Shown one piece after another: positions 15,585-24,971 of a stretch of DNA of 36,690 bases. The stretch lies in contig CABROZ010000007.1 of assembly GCA_902472795.1 (NCBI GenBank), positions 1 through 36,690 on the forward strand, given 5' to 3'. This DNA is from an uncultured Bacteroides sp. (lineage in GTDB: Bacteria > Bacteroidota > Bacteroidia > Bacteroidales > Bacteroidaceae). Both the position numbers and the translations under genes were made by a program. The notes below the pieces were generated by a model. That model saw nothing but the letters and a program-made list of their open reading frames with translations. It did no database searches and had not been told where the DNA came from. Every line of letters starts with the position of its first letter. Position 1 is the stretch's first letter.

Positions 15585-16709
15585 ATGAAATTTATCGTCT
15601 CAAGTACTGCACTCTCCAGTCATTTGCAGGCTGTCAGTCGTGTGATTAATTCGAAAAATGCATTGCCCATTCTGGATTGTTTCCTTTTCGAACTTCAGGA
15701 TGGAACATTGTCGGTAACGGCATCCGATAGCGAAACTACTATGGTCACTACGGTTGAGGTGAACGAGAGCGATGCCGACGGACGCTTCGCCATTACAGCC
15801 AAAACATTGTTGGATGCTTTGAAGGAAATCCCCGAACAGCCTCTGACTTTCGACATCGATATGAATACGCTGGAGATGACGGTGCAGTATCAGAATGGTA
15901 AATACAGTCTTATGGGACAGAACGCAGATGAGTTTCCGCAGTCGGCCATGCTGGGCGATAGTGCTGTCCGGGTGGAGATGGAGGCTTCCATCCTGCTGGG
16001 AGGCATCAACCGTGCAGTGTTTGCGACGGCCGATGACGAACTCCGTCCTGTAATGAACGGTATCTATTTCGACATTACGACCGAAGATATCACGATGGTT
16101 GCTTCCGATGGTCATAAGCTGGTGCGTTGCAAGACGCTGGCTGCCAAAGGTAACGAACGTGCCGCTTTTATTCTGCCCAAGAAGCCGGCTTCGCTGTTGA
16201 AGAACCTGCTGCCGAAGGAGCAGGGAACGGTGGTGATTGAGTTTGACGAGCGCAATGCTGTGTTCACGCTCGAAAGCTACCGCATGGTTTGCCGTCTGAT
16301 TGAAGGACGCTATCCCAACTACAATTCTGTGATTCCTCAGAACAACCCGTACAAGGTGACGGTCGATCGTATGCAGCTGCTTGGTGCCTTGCGTCGTGTT
16401 TCGATATTCTCTTCTCAGGCAAGCAGCCTCATCAAGCTGCGTATGCAGGACAACCAGATTGTGATTTCAGCTCAAGACATCGACTTTTCTACTTCGGCCG
16501 AAGAAAGTCTGACGTGCCAGTATGTAGGCAATCCGATGAGTATCGGCTTCAAGTCAACTTTCCTCATCGATATCCTGAACAATATTTCGGCCGAGGAGGT
16601 GATCATCGAGTTGGCCGATCCGTCGCGTGCAGGAGTCATCGTTCCTGCCGAACAGGAAGAGAACGAAGACCTGCTGATGTTGCTGATGCCGATGATGCTG
16701 AACGATTGA
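15585..16709 (+). CDS. dnaN: DNA polymerase III subunit beta (sliding clamp)
   Basis: DnaN forms the ring-shaped dimer that tethers DNA polymerase III and repair polymerases to DNA. The 374-residue protein shows the three-domain clamp layout: KFIVSSTALSSHLQAVSRVI at the N-terminus, FAITAKTLLDALKEIP in domain 1, VASDGHKLVRC in domain 2, and the C-terminal LLMLLMPMMLND that corresponds to the partner-binding pocket end (MPM[RM]L). It is not next to dnaA here, unlike the classic origin cluster. It has its own promoter, and an exonuclease gene follows after a gap with a hairpin. Confidence 0.95.
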   Translation: MKFIVSSTALSSHLQAVSRVINSKNALPILDCFLFELQDGTLSVTASDSETTMVTTVEVNESDADGRFAITAKTLLDALKEIPEQPLTFDIDMNTLEMTVQYQNGKYSLMGQNADEFPQSAMLGDSAVRVEMEASILLGGINRAVFATADDELRPVMNGIYFDITTEDITMVASDGHKLVRCKTLAAKGNERAAFILPKKPASLLKNLLPKEQGTVVIEFDERNAVFTLESYRMVCRLIEGRYPNYNSVIPQNNPYKVTVDRMQLLGALRRVSIFSSQASSLIKLRMQDNQIVISAQDIDFSTSAEESLTCQYVGNPMSIGFKSTFLIDILNNISAEEVIIELADPSRAGVIVPAEQEENEDLLMLLMPMMLND

Positions 16710-16731
16710 TAAACCAATGAAGGCTTGACGG

Positions 16732-16808
16732 GAAAACGAGTTGGTGAGTTGGCAAGTGGCGCCGGAAGCGATACTTTCTCCACTTGGCAGCGTGCCGACT
16801 CGTTTCCT
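16732..16808 (+). other. Nested stem-loop between dnaN and the exonuclease gene
   Basis: GGAAAACGAGTTGG (16732-16745) pairs with CCGACTCGTTTCC (16796-16808) with one bulge and a wobble. Inside it, CAAGTGG (16754-16760) pairs with CCACTTG (16781-16787). No clean T-run follows at once, so it may attenuate or stabilise rather than terminate. Confidence 0.5.
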
Positions 16809-16834
16809 TGTCCGTACAATAAACAATTCATAGA

Positions 16835-17608
16835 ATGAAACTGAATCTGAAAAATCCGATAGTCTTCTTCGATTTGGAGACTACCGGGACAAACATCAAT
16901 ACAGATCGGATTGTAGAAATCTGCTATCTGAAAGTATATCCCAACGGCAACGAGGAAGCCAAAACCATGCGTATCAACCCCGAAATGCACATTCCGGCCG
17001 AAGCATCGGCTGTGCACGGAATCTACGATGCCGATGTGGCCGACTGTCCTACTTTCAAGGAAGTGGCACGCGGCATAGCCAACGACATCGAAGGATGCGA
17101 CTTGGCCGGCTTCAATTCCAACCGTTTTGATATTCCTGTGCTGGCCGAAGAATTTCTTCGTGCCAATGTGGACATCGACATGAGTCGCCGGAAGTTTGTC
17201 GATGTGCAGGTCATCTTTCACAAGATGGAGCAACGCACCTTGTCGGCTGCCTACAAGTTCTATTGCGGCAAAAATCTGGAAGACGCCCATACGGCCGAGG
17301 CCGACACACGTGCCACTTACGAAGTTTTGATGGCGCAGCTGGACCGCTATCCGGAGTTGCAGAACGATGTGGCTTTCCTTTCCGATTTCTCAAGCTACAA
17401 CCGCAATGTCGATTTTGCCGGCCGGATGGTGTATGACGACAAAGGAGTGGAAATCTTCAATTTCGGCAAATACAAAGGGATGCCCGTAGCCGAAGTGCTG
17501 AAGCGCGATCCCGGATACTACGGCTGGATACTGAACAGCGATTTTACATTGAATACGAAAGCCATGCTGACCAAGATACGTCTGCGTGAAATGACTCAGA
17601 AGCAATGA
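16835..17608 (+). CDS. DEDDh 3'-5' exonuclease with C-terminal DUF3820-like domain
   Basis: The 257-residue protein has an exonuclease domain of the DnaQ/epsilon type with all five catalytic residues visible: Asp13 and Glu15 (FFDLETTG), Asp99 (NRFDIP), and His152 with Asp157 (HTAEADTRA). This predicts metal-dependent 3'-5' removal of nucleotides from DNA. A small C-terminal domain (about 205-245, FGKYKGMPVAEVL and YYGWIL) fits the DUF3820-type FGKYKG pattern. It follows dnaN, so a role in proofreading or repair is plausible. Its stop overlaps the start of coaBC in ATGA. RNase T-like action is an alternative. Confidence 0.87.
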   Translation: MKLNLKNPIVFFDLETTGTNINTDRIVEICYLKVYPNGNEEAKTMRINPEMHIPAEASAVHGIYDADVADCPTFKEVARGIANDIEGCDLAGFNSNRFDIPVLAEEFLRANVDIDMSRRKFVDVQVIFHKMEQRTLSAAYKFYCGKNLEDAHTAEADTRATYEVLMAQLDRYPELQNDVAFLSDFSSYNRNVDFAGRMVYDDKGVEIFNFGKYKGMPVAEVLKRDPGYYGWILNSDFTLNTKAMLTKIRLREMTQKQ

Positions 17609-18840
17609 TGGCGAATATACTGAAAGGAAAGAAAATCGTATTGGGCATAACGGGCAGCATCGCTGCCTACAAGGCTTGCCTCATCATCCGCGGACTCATT
17701 AAGAAGGGAGCCGAAGTGCAGGTGGTCATCACTCCTGCAGGCAAAGAATTTATTACGCCCATCACTTTGTCTGCCCTGACCAGCAAACCCGTCATCAGCG
17801 AATTCTTTGCCCAGCGCGACGGGACTTGGAACAGCCATGTTGACCTGGGACTGTGGGCCGACGCCATGCTGATAGCTCCCGCCACAGCCTCGACCATCGG
17901 CAAGATGGCCAACGGAGTGGCCGACAACATGCTGGTCACCACTTACCTGTCGGCCAAGGCACCGGTGTTTGTGGCTCCGGCGATGGACCTGGATATGTAT
18001 GCTCATCCTTCCACCCAGAAGAATCTGGAGATACTCCGCTCGTACGGAAATCACATTATCGAGCCGGGAACCGGCGAACTGGCTAGCCATCTGGTGGGCA
18101 AAGGCCGGATGGAAGAGCCGGAGAACATTATCCGTCACCTGGAAGAATACTTCGCTGCCAAGGAAGGCGATCTGACGGGCAAAACCATTCTGATAACAGC
18201 CGGACCAACGTACGAAAAGATAGACCCGGTACGCTTCATCGGGAATTACTCATCGGGCAAGATGGGCTTTGCACTGGGCGACGAATGTGCGGCGCGCGGG
18301 GCAAAGGTGATACTTGTGGCAGGCCCTGTGCAGCGGAACACTTATTTTCCCGTGCAGCGTTGCAATGTAGAGAGTGCCAGACAGATGTACGAAGAGGCTT
18401 GCAAATATTTTCCGCAGGCCGATGCCGTCATCCTGTCGGCTGCTGTGGCCGACTATACGCCCGAGCAGGTGGCCGACCACAAGATCAAGCGCGAAAAGAC
18501 GGGAGACATGACGCTGTCGCTGAAGCCTACACAGGACATTGCCGCCGCCTTGGGGCTGATGAAGAAAGAACAATTCCCCGGCAAGGTATTGGTGGGCTTT
18601 GCGCTCGAGACCAACGACGAACAGCACAATGCCGAAGACAAGCTGCAAAGGAAGAATCTGGACTTCATCGTGCTCAACTCGCTCAACGACAAAGGTGCAG
18701 GCTTCCGTTACGATACCAACAAAGTCAGCATCATCGACCGCAACGGAAAGACCGACTATCCGCTGAAGTCGAAGGCTGAAGTGGCAGCCGACATCATCGA
18801 CCATCTGGCTGCTGTGTTGAAACAGAATGTACAACCGTAA
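17605..18840 (+). CDS. coaBC: Bifunctional phosphopantothenoylcysteine decarboxylase / phosphopantothenate-cysteine ligase
   Basis: CoaBC converts phosphopantothenate plus cysteine to phosphopantetheine in coenzyme A synthesis. In 411 residues the N-terminal FMN-dependent CoaC domain (about 1-190) has GITGSIAAYKA, the catalytic histidine in SHVDLGLWAD, APATASTIGKMANG and APAMDLDMY. The last two vary from the E. coli PASANT and PXMNXXMW motifs (Ser for Asn, Asp for Asn), as other phyla also vary. The CoaB domain (about 190-411) has AGPTYEKIDPVRFIGNYSSG and SAAVADYTP. The start overlaps the exonuclease stop (ATGA), and recN follows after 12 bp, so translation is probably coupled in one operon. 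Confidence 0.94.
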   Translation: MMANILKGKKIVLGITGSIAAYKACLIIRGLIKKGAEVQVVITPAGKEFITPITLSALTSKPVISEFFAQRDGTWNSHVDLGLWADAMLIAPATASTIGKMANGVADNMLVTTYLSAKAPVFVAPAMDLDMYAHPSTQKNLEILRSYGNHIIEPGTGELASHLVGKGRMEEPENIIRHLEEYFAAKEGDLTGKTILITAGPTYEKIDPVRFIGNYSSGKMGFALGDECAARGAKVILVAGPVQRNTYFPVQRCNVESARQMYEEACKYFPQADAVILSAAVADYTPEQVADHKIKREKTGDMTLSLKPTQDIAAALGLMKKEQFPGKVLVGFALETNDEQHNAEDKLQRKNLDFIVLNSLNDKGAGFRYDTNKVSIIDRNGKTDYPLKSKAEVAADIIDHLAAVLKQNVQP

Positions 18841-18852
18841 TCAGCAGAAGTT

Positions 18853-20500
18853 ATGTTGCGTTCACTTTACATACAGAATTATGCGCTGATCGAGAAACTT
18901 GATATCCGGCTGGAAAACGGCTTTTCGGTCATTACCGGAGAGACGGGTGCAGGAAAATCCATTATTCTTGGTGCCATAGGCTTGCTGTTGGGGCAGCGTG
19001 CCGACGTAAAAGCCATCCGTCGGGGAGCCTCCAAATGCATTATCGAAGCCCGTTTCGAGATAGCACCTTACGGAATGCAGCCCTTCTTCGAGGCCAACGA
19101 CTTAGAGTACGAAGACGAATGCATCTTGCGGCGCGAAGTGTATGCTTCGGGCAAGAGCCGTGCTTTTATCAACGATACTCCCGCTTCGCTGGCACAAATG
19201 AAAGAATTGGGCGAGATGCTGATTGATGTCCACTCGCAACATCAGAACCAGCTGTTGAATAAAGAGGGTTTCCAGTTGAACGTGCTGGACATCCTGGCGC
19301 ACAACGATGAGGCTTTAACCCTGTACACCGAATATTACCGCAACTGGAAGCAGGCACAGCAGCAGTTGGACGAACTGGTGGCCCGTGCCGAACGCGACAA
19401 GGCTGATGAAGACTACGTGCGCTTCCAGTTGGAACAGCTGGAAGAAGCCAATCTGACAGCCGGCGAACAGGAGGAACTGGAGCAGGAAGCCGAGCTGCTG
19501 AGTCATGCCGAGGACATCAAAGCCGGACTCTATCGGGTGGGGCAGGGACTGTCTGCCGATGAAGGCGGCTTGCTCCCCTTGCTGAACGATTGCCTCAGCA
19601 CGATGCAATCCATGCGGAATGTCTATCCTGCGGCAGAAGAACTGTCCAAACGTCTGGAAAGTTCCTACATCGAACTGAAAGACATTGCGCAGGAAGTGGC
19701 AGGTAGAATTCAACCCTGCCCGTTTGGATGAAGTGAACGAAAGGCTGAACCTGATTTATACCCTTCAGCAAAAGCATCGTGTATCTACGGTGGGCGAACT
19801 GTTGGCCTTGCAGGAAGAATATGCTTCGCGTTTGTCGGCCATCACTTCGTCCGACGACCAGATAGAAGAGCTGAAGCAGCAGTGTGCCGACTTATATAAT
19901 AAGGTGAAACAACAGGCGGCTGTACTGACCGAGTCACGTGTAGCGGCTGCCCGCGAAGTCGAAAGACAGATGGCATCCCGTCTGGTGCCGTTGGGAATGC
20001 CCAACGTGCGTTTTCAGGTGGAAATAGGTGCTCGCAAAGAGCCCGGAGTTCATGGAGCCGATACGGTGAGCTTCCTGTTTTCGGCCAATAAGAACGGCAC
20101 GTTGCAAAGCATTTCTTCGGTAGCTTCGGGTGGTGAGATTGCCCGTGTCATGCTGTCGTTGAAAGCCATGATTGCCGGGGCCGTCAAGCTGCCTACCATT
20201 GTGTTCGACGAGATAGACACCGGAGTGTCGGGCGAGATAGCCGACCGCATGGCCGACATCATGCAGGAAATGGGCGACAGCAACCGACAGGTCATCAGCA
20301 TCACCCACTTGCCGCAGATTGCTGCTCGCGGGCGTGTTCATTATAAAGTATATAAGGAAGATAACGAAAACGAAACCAACAGCCACATCCGTCGGCTGAC
20401 AGACGAGGAAAGGGTAGAAGAACTGGCTCACATGCTGAGCGGTGCTACGCTGACCGAAGCTGCTCTGAACAATGCACGGGCACTGTTGGGCAAAGCATAA
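18853..20500 (+). pseudogene. recN: DNA repair protein RecN, interrupted by a frameshift
   Basis: RecN is an SMC-like ATPase that acts on double-strand breaks. The first part (18853-19731) has Walker A in ITGETGAGKSII and coiled-coil sequence. The second part, in the next frame to the stop at 20500, completes the coiled coil and has the signature SVASGGEIARV and Walker B TIVFDEIDTG. Homologous sequence leaves frame 1 at about 19701 (IAQEVA) and resumes in frame 2 at about 19703 (VEFNPARL). The total, near 548 codons, is a little under the 550-555 I remember for the family, so a loss of 2 (mod 3) bases, perhaps 11-14, fits. Without repair the product is a 292-residue truncated protein. A sequencing or assembly error is quite possible because both halves look intact. 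Confidence 0.9.
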
Positions 20501-20508
20501 AAGTCGAT

Positions 20509-21249
20509 ATGATTGATAAGAATGAAATGATTTTTGGCGTACGCGCCGTGATAGAAGCCGTTCAGGCAGGGAAAGACATCGACCGGATATTAGTGAAAAA
20601 GGATATTCAGAGCGATTTGTCCAAAGAACTGTTTGCTGCTTTGAAGGGAACCCTCATACCGGTGCAGCGTGTGCCGGTGGAACGTATTAACCGGATTACT
20701 CGCAAGAACCATCAGGGTGTGGTCGCTTTTATGTCGGCGGTAACCTATCAGCGGACAGAGGACTTGGTTCCTTTCCTGTTCGAACAGGGGAAGAATCCGC
20801 TTTTCGTCATGCTCGACGGCATTACCGATGTACGCAACTTTGGAGCCATCGCGCGTACCTGCGAGTGTGCCGCTGTCGATGCGGTGATTATTCCTGCTCG
20901 GAACAGTGTGACCGTCAATGCCGATGCCATAAAGACTTCGGCAGGAGCACTGCATACGTTGCCCGTCTGTCGCGAACAAAGTCTGAAAGATACGCTGCAG
21001 TATCTGAAGAACAGCGGTTTTCATATTGTAGCCGCTACCGAAAAAGGCGATTACGACTATACGAAAGCCGATTATACAGGCCCGATGTGCATCATCATGG
21101 GGGCAGAAGACAAGGGAGTCTCTTACGACAATCTGGCCTTGTGCGATGAGTGGGTAAAGATTCCTATGCTTGGCAGCATCGAGTCGCTCAATGTTTCCGT
21201 AGCCGCCGGCATTTTGATTTATGAAGCTGTGAAACAAAGAATAAATTAA
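20509..21249 (+). CDS. rlmB: TrmH/SpoU-family rRNA 2'-O-methyltransferase (RlmB-like)
   Basis: The 246-residue protein matches the RlmB group, which methylates the 2'-O of a guanosine in 23S rRNA with SAM. An N-terminal substrate-binding domain (about 1-80, FGVRAVIEAVQAGKDIDRILV) is followed by a SPOUT knot domain. Its motifs are visible: motif 1 GITDVRNFGAIARTCEC, motif 2 CIIMGAEDKGVS, and motif 3 IPMLGSIESLNVSVAAGILIYE with the conserved Ser-Leu-Asn. The target base is inferred from the family. It lies 8 bp after recN, and its stop overlaps the next start (TAATG). Confidence 0.87.
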   Translation: MIDKNEMIFGVRAVIEAVQAGKDIDRILVKKDIQSDLSKELFAALKGTLIPVQRVPVERINRITRKNHQGVVAFMSAVTYQRTEDLVPFLFEQGKNPLFVMLDGITDVRNFGAIARTCECAAVDAVIIPARNSVTVNADAIKTSAGALHTLPVCREQSLKDTLQYLKNSGFHIVAATEKGDYDYTKADYTGPMCIIMGAEDKGVSYDNLALCDEWVKIPMLGSIESLNVSVAAGILIYEAVKQRIN

Positions 21250-22958
21250 TGCGAATGAAAAAGGGATATTTATTATTGTTTGTCCTGTGCCTGCTGACTC
21301 AATGGAGTATGGCTCAGGCACCCAAATGGGTAGAAAAAGCCAAGAAGGCTGTCTTTTCGGTGATTACTTACGACAAGGAGGACAAGATACTGAACACGGG
21401 CAACGGTTTCTTCGTCAGCGAAGACGGAGTGGCCATGTCCGACTATTCCTTGTTTAAGGGAGCCGAGCGTGCGATTATCCTTAACTCGGAAGGAAAACAA
21501 ATGCCGGTCGAGTCTATTATGGGAGCCGATGACATGTACGATGTCATAAAGTTCAAGGTTGCCATCACCGAGAAGAAAGTACCTGCATTGGAGGTAGCTG
21601 CTACAGCTCCCGCTATAGGTTCCGAGGTGCTTTTGCTGCCATATTCCACTCAGAAAGACCGCTCTTTTACCCCCGGCAAGGTGAAGGGAGTTGACAAAGT
21701 GGCCGATAATTACAGTTATTACACGCTCGATATGCATCTGAAAGATAAAATGGTAAGCTGTCCTGTGGTGACGACGGAAGGTGCGGTCTTCGGATTGGCA
21801 CAACAATCGTCCGGCGAGGATACGGCTACCATCTGCTATGCCGTAGATGCCCGTTTTGTCATGGCATTGAAGATTAGTCCGTTGGCTTTCAACGATGCCG
21901 CTTTGCGCGATCTGCGGATCAAGAAGGCTTTGCCCGATACGGAAGAAGAAGCATTGGTGTTCCTGTATATGATTTCTTCGCAGGTGACGCCTGATAAGTA
22001 TGCCGAACTGTTGGACGACTTCGTAGCCCGTTATCCGGATAGTGCAGACGGCTACGTGCGCCGCGCTACCAATCAGCTGTATCGGTCGAAGGATGAGGCT
22101 TCGATGAAGAAGGTGGAGGAAGACTTGGAAAAGGCATTGGATGTAGCTTCCAAAAAGGACGATGTCTATTACAACATTGCAAAACTGATGTATGGCTATA
22201 TGCTCAGCAATCCGGAAAAGGTATATAAGGATTGGTCGTACGACAAGGCGTTGGAAGAGTTGGACAAAGCTATTGAGATTGATCCGCTTCCGGTATATAT
22301 TCAGCTGCAAGGCGATATCCAGTTTGCCAAACAGGATTATGCTGCTTCGCTTGCTTCTTACGAACAGGTAAATCGCAGCAGCATGGCTTCTCCGGCAACT
22401 TTTTTCACTACAGCTAAAATCAAGGAAGTGATGGGGGCACCGCAGGAGGAAATTCTGGCATTAATGGACAGTTGTGTATCACGCTTTACTCCCCCTTATA
22501 CCGAGGCCGCTGCTCCTTACTTGCTGGGACGTGCACAGGCGCGCATGAATGCCGAACGTCCACGCGAAGCGTTGACTGATTACGATGAATACTTCAAGGT
22601 TATGAACGGTCAGGTCAACGACGTGTTTTACTATTACAGAGAGCAGGCTGCTTTGAAGTCGAAACAATATCAGCGTGCTTTGGACGATATGGCAAAGGCC
22701 ATCGAACTGAATCCGAAGGACTTGACTTATCGTGCCGAGCTGGCTGTCATTAATCTGCGGGTAGGGCGCAACGAAGAGGCGATGAAGGTGCTTGATGAGG
22801 CCTTGAAGATTGATCCTAAGTACGCAGAAGCCTATCGTCTGAAGGGTATCGCCCAATTGCAGTTGAAACAGAATGCCGAGGCTTGCGAAAGTTTTGCCAA
22901 AGCGAAGGAATTGGGTGATCCGAATGTAGATTCTTTGATTAGTAAGCATTGCAAGTAG
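21249..22958 (+). CDS. Secreted degenerate trypsin-like domain fused to TPR repeats
   Basis: The 569-residue protein has a signal peptide (about 1-24, ending SMAQA), a trypsin/HtrA-like domain (about 28-200) and a long TPR region (about 225-569; e.g. DDVYYNIAKLMYGYML, YAEAYRLKGIAQLQL). In the protease domain the HtrA histidine region reads SDYSLF (64-69) and the serine region reads MVSCPVV (168-174), so the catalytic His and the usual GNSGGP Ser are missing, while an Asp (98, YDVIKF) remains. It is probably a non-enzymatic periplasmic binding or scaffold protein. ATG 21249 overlaps the preceding stop; ATG 21255 (MKKGYLL) is an equally good start. Confidence 0.78.
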   Translation: MRMKKGYLLLFVLCLLTQWSMAQAPKWVEKAKKAVFSVITYDKEDKILNTGNGFFVSEDGVAMSDYSLFKGAERAIILNSEGKQMPVESIMGADDMYDVIKFKVAITEKKVPALEVAATAPAIGSEVLLLPYSTQKDRSFTPGKVKGVDKVADNYSYYTLDMHLKDKMVSCPVVTTEGAVFGLAQQSSGEDTATICYAVDARFVMALKISPLAFNDAALRDLRIKKALPDTEEEALVFLYMISSQVTPDKYAELLDDFVARYPDSADGYVRRATNQLYRSKDEASMKKVEEDLEKALDVASKKDDVYYNIAKLMYGYMLSNPEKVYKDWSYDKALEELDKAIEIDPLPVYIQLQGDIQFAKQDYAASLASYEQVNRSSMASPATFFTTAKIKEVMGAPQEEILALMDSCVSRFTPPYTEAAAPYLLGRAQARMNAERPREALTDYDEYFKVMNGQVNDVFYYYREQAALKSKQYQRALDDMAKAIELNPKDLTYRAELAVINLRVGRNEEAMKVLDEALKIDPKYAEAYRLKGIAQLQLKQNAEACESFAKAKELGDPNVDSLISKHCK

Positions 22959-22983
22959 GCAGACGCGGCCGGTAGTAAAAACA

Positions 22984-23044
22984 AAGAAGAGGAATGTATC
23001 CGTTCGGGCATCCCTCTTCTTCGCAGGATTTTCTTCCTGCTTTT
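22984..23044 (+). terminator. Tandem hairpin terminator
   Basis: AAGAAGAGGAATG (22984-22996) pairs with 23009-23021 with one mismatch. A second hairpin, GCAGGA (23023-23028) with TCCTGC (23035-23040), is followed by TTTT. Together they end the operon that runs from dnaN through the TPR protein. Confidence 0.75.
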
Positions 23045-23278
23045 ACTTTAAAGTTAGGTCTGTTTTATATAGAGTTAAGTTTAGGTGTGATGCGTATTTA
23101 TTATTGCGTTCATTAGATGAAATGCACACCTTTGGGAAATACTGCATTGTGATAGGATTTTTTTTCGTTTTTCTGTCGGATAATTGGTTCCTAACGCATT
23201 TTGCACAACTCTGTTTCTCGTATTTCAGTTCATAACTTGCGAAACATCAATATATTATATCATCAAATTTAGTAGAAT
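23045..23278 (+). other. Non-coding gap upstream of ridA
   Basis: This is AT-rich sequence without a convincing frame. AGGTGTG (about 23092-23098) and CACACCT further right could form a loose stem. TAACTTGC at 23233-23240 is a weak -7 candidate for ridA with no -33 element. I see nothing else. Confidence 0.4.
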
Positions 23279-23653
23279 ATGAAAAAAGTTATTTGCAGTC
23301 AGAAGGCACCGGGTGCCATTGGCCCCTACAGCCAGGCTATCGAGGCCAACGGAATGGTTTTTGTTTCAGGTCAGCTGCCGATTGATGCGGCTACCGGTGT
23401 GATGCCTGAAGGTGTAGAAGCCCAGGCCCGCCAGTCGTTGGAGAATGTGAAGCACATTCTGGAAGAAGCAGGATTGGGTATGGCAAACATTGTAAAGACG
23501 ACGGTTTTCCTGGCCGATATGTCTCTGTTTGCCGATATGAATAAAGTGTATGCCACTTATTTCAGTGGTGATTATCCGGCACGTTCGGCTGTTGCTGTCA
23601 AGGCTTTGCCGAAGGATGCGTTAGTGGAGATTGAGTGCATCGCGGCTCGCTAA
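23279..23653 (+). CDS. ridA: RidA-family reactive enamine/imine deaminase
   Basis: RidA hydrolyses reactive 2-aminoacrylate and related enamines released by PLP enzymes, protecting other PLP enzymes in the cytosol. The 124-residue length is typical. It has APGAIGPYSQAIEANGMVFVSGQ at the N-terminus (about 9-32), the substrate-carboxylate arginine in PARSAVAVKALPKDA near 101-115, and the closing EIECIAAR. It is a single plus-strand gene whose last 33 bp overlap the 3' end of folC on the other strand, with no terminator between them. Confidence 0.94.
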   Translation: MKKVICSQKAPGAIGPYSQAIEANGMVFVSGQLPIDAATGVMPEGVEAQARQSLENVKHILEEAGLGMANIVKTTVFLADMSLFADMNKVYATYFSGDYPARSAVAVKALPKDALVEIECIAAR

Positions 23654-24874
23654 CAGGTCGGCCACAATAAAGCTACTGCCTCCTACGAAGATAAAGTCTT
23701 CGGGGAGGCTTTTTTCTTGCGCGGCTCGGACGGCTGTCGGAACGTCGGGATAGCATTCGCCCTGCAGACCGGCGTCACCAGCTAAGCGAGCCAGTTCGGT
23801 TTCGGGCAGCGCACGCTTCACGCTGGCTTTGGTGAAGTAGTAGGAGGCATCGCGTGGAAGCAACGCCAATACGCCGCGGATGTCCTTGTCGTTGACCATT
23901 CCCATTACGATGTGCAGTTTCCGGTAGGTTTGTTGTTTCAGTTGTTCGGCTATGTAGGTGATGCCGCCTACATTGTGTCCCGTGTCGCATATCAGGGTGG
24001 GGGAGTCTTGCAGCTTCTGCCACCGGCCCATCAATCCAGTCAGTTCGCACACGTGGGCAAAGCCGTTGCGTACGGCTTGTTCGCTGATGCGGTAACCGGC
24101 TTTTTTCAGTAGTGGCAAGGCTGTCAGCAGGGTCCTACGGTTCTTTTCCTGGTAGAGCCCTTTCAGTTCGTAATCCATGTTCGGATATTCTTCCGGCGTA
24201 TGATCTTCGGCAAAATAAATGGGAGCTTGTACAGCCTGAGCTTTCTCTGCGAAGATGGGTCGGGTTTCGGGAGTGGTCTCGCCGATGACTACCGGGATAC
24301 CCTGCTTGATGATGCCTGCCTTTTCGCTGGCAATCTGAGCCAGTGTGTTGCCGAGGAACTGGGTGTGGTCGAAGCTGATGTTGGTAATGATGCACAGGTC
24401 GGGACGGATGATGTTGGTGCAGTCCAACCGGCCGCCCAATCCTACTTCGATGACGGCCACGTCAACCTTTTCGTCGGCAAAGTAGCGGAATGCCATGGCG
24501 GTGGTCAGTTCGAAGAACGAGGGCGCCAGTGGTTCGAAGAAGTTGCGTTCCTCTTCGACGAAGCGTACGACATATTCCTGCGGAATGGGCTGACCGTTGA
24601 CACGGATGCGTTCGCGGAAGTCCACTAAATGGGGTGAAGTATATAGTCCTGTACGGTATCCGGCTTCCTGCAGGATGGCTGCCAGAGTGTGCGAGCACGA
24701 GCCTTTTCCGTTAGTGCCTGCCACGTGTATGGTACGAAAGTTGCGATGGGGGTGTCCGAAGTGTTCGTCTAATGCCAGGGTATTCTCCAATCCCTCCTTA
24801 TAGGCACGACTTCCTACTTGCTGAAACATGGGGACGCTGTTGTATAAGTACTCTAAAGTATGCTGATAATCCAT
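23621..24874 (-). CDS. folC: Folylpolyglutamate synthase / dihydrofolate synthase
   Basis: FolC adds glutamate to dihydropteroate and to folates, making and retaining dihydrofolate and polyglutamylated folate. The 417-residue Mur-ligase-like enzyme has the P-loop GTNGKGS (53-59), LYTSPHLVDFRERI near 77-90, EVGLGGRLDCTN near 142-153, and the ISFDHTQFLG motif near 166-175. The C-terminal domain includes CDTGHNVGG. The stop at 23621 lies inside the convergent ridA coding region. It diverges from phoH; a minus-strand TATCTTTG at 24948-24941 is the best -7 box. Confidence 0.92.
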   Translation of the reverse strand: MDYQHTLEYLYNSVPMFQQVGSRAYKEGLENTLALDEHFGHPHRNFRTIHVAGTNGKGSCSHTLAAILQEAGYRTGLYTSPHLVDFRERIRVNGQPIPQEYVVRFVEEERNFFEPLAPSFFELTTAMAFRYFADEKVDVAVIEVGLGGRLDCTNIIRPDLCIITNISFDHTQFLGNTLAQIASEKAGIIKQGIPVVIGETTPETRPIFAEKAQAVQAPIYFAEDHTPEEYPNMDYELKGLYQEKNRRTLLTALPLLKKAGYRISEQAVRNGFAHVCELTGLMGRWQKLQDSPTLICDTGHNVGGITYIAEQLKQQTYRKLHIVMGMVNDKDIRGVLALLPRDASYYFTKASVKRALPETELARLAGDAGLQGECYPDVPTAVRAAQEKSLPEDFIFVGGSSFIVADLLASRDALNLH

Positions 24875-24940
24875 CTTTTATAAACTTTAACGGCAATAGA
24901 GAAATATATTCTTCTATTAATTTGTTATCTTTATAAGCAA

Positions 24941-24948
24941 CAAAGATA
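24941..24948 (-). promoter_or_regulatory. Promoter -7 element for folC
   Basis: On the minus strand this reads TATCTTTG, an exact TAnnTTTG, 66 bp before the folC start. No -33 element is seen at the right spacing. Confidence 0.5.
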
Positions 24949-24971
24949 TTAACTATTTAAATCTAACGGAT

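Noticed and set aside
19685..20500. Separate gene for the second half of RecN, or programmed frameshifting
   Set aside because: The sequence continues the RecN coiled coil and ATPase without its own start context, and no slippery heptamer or downstream structure is evident.
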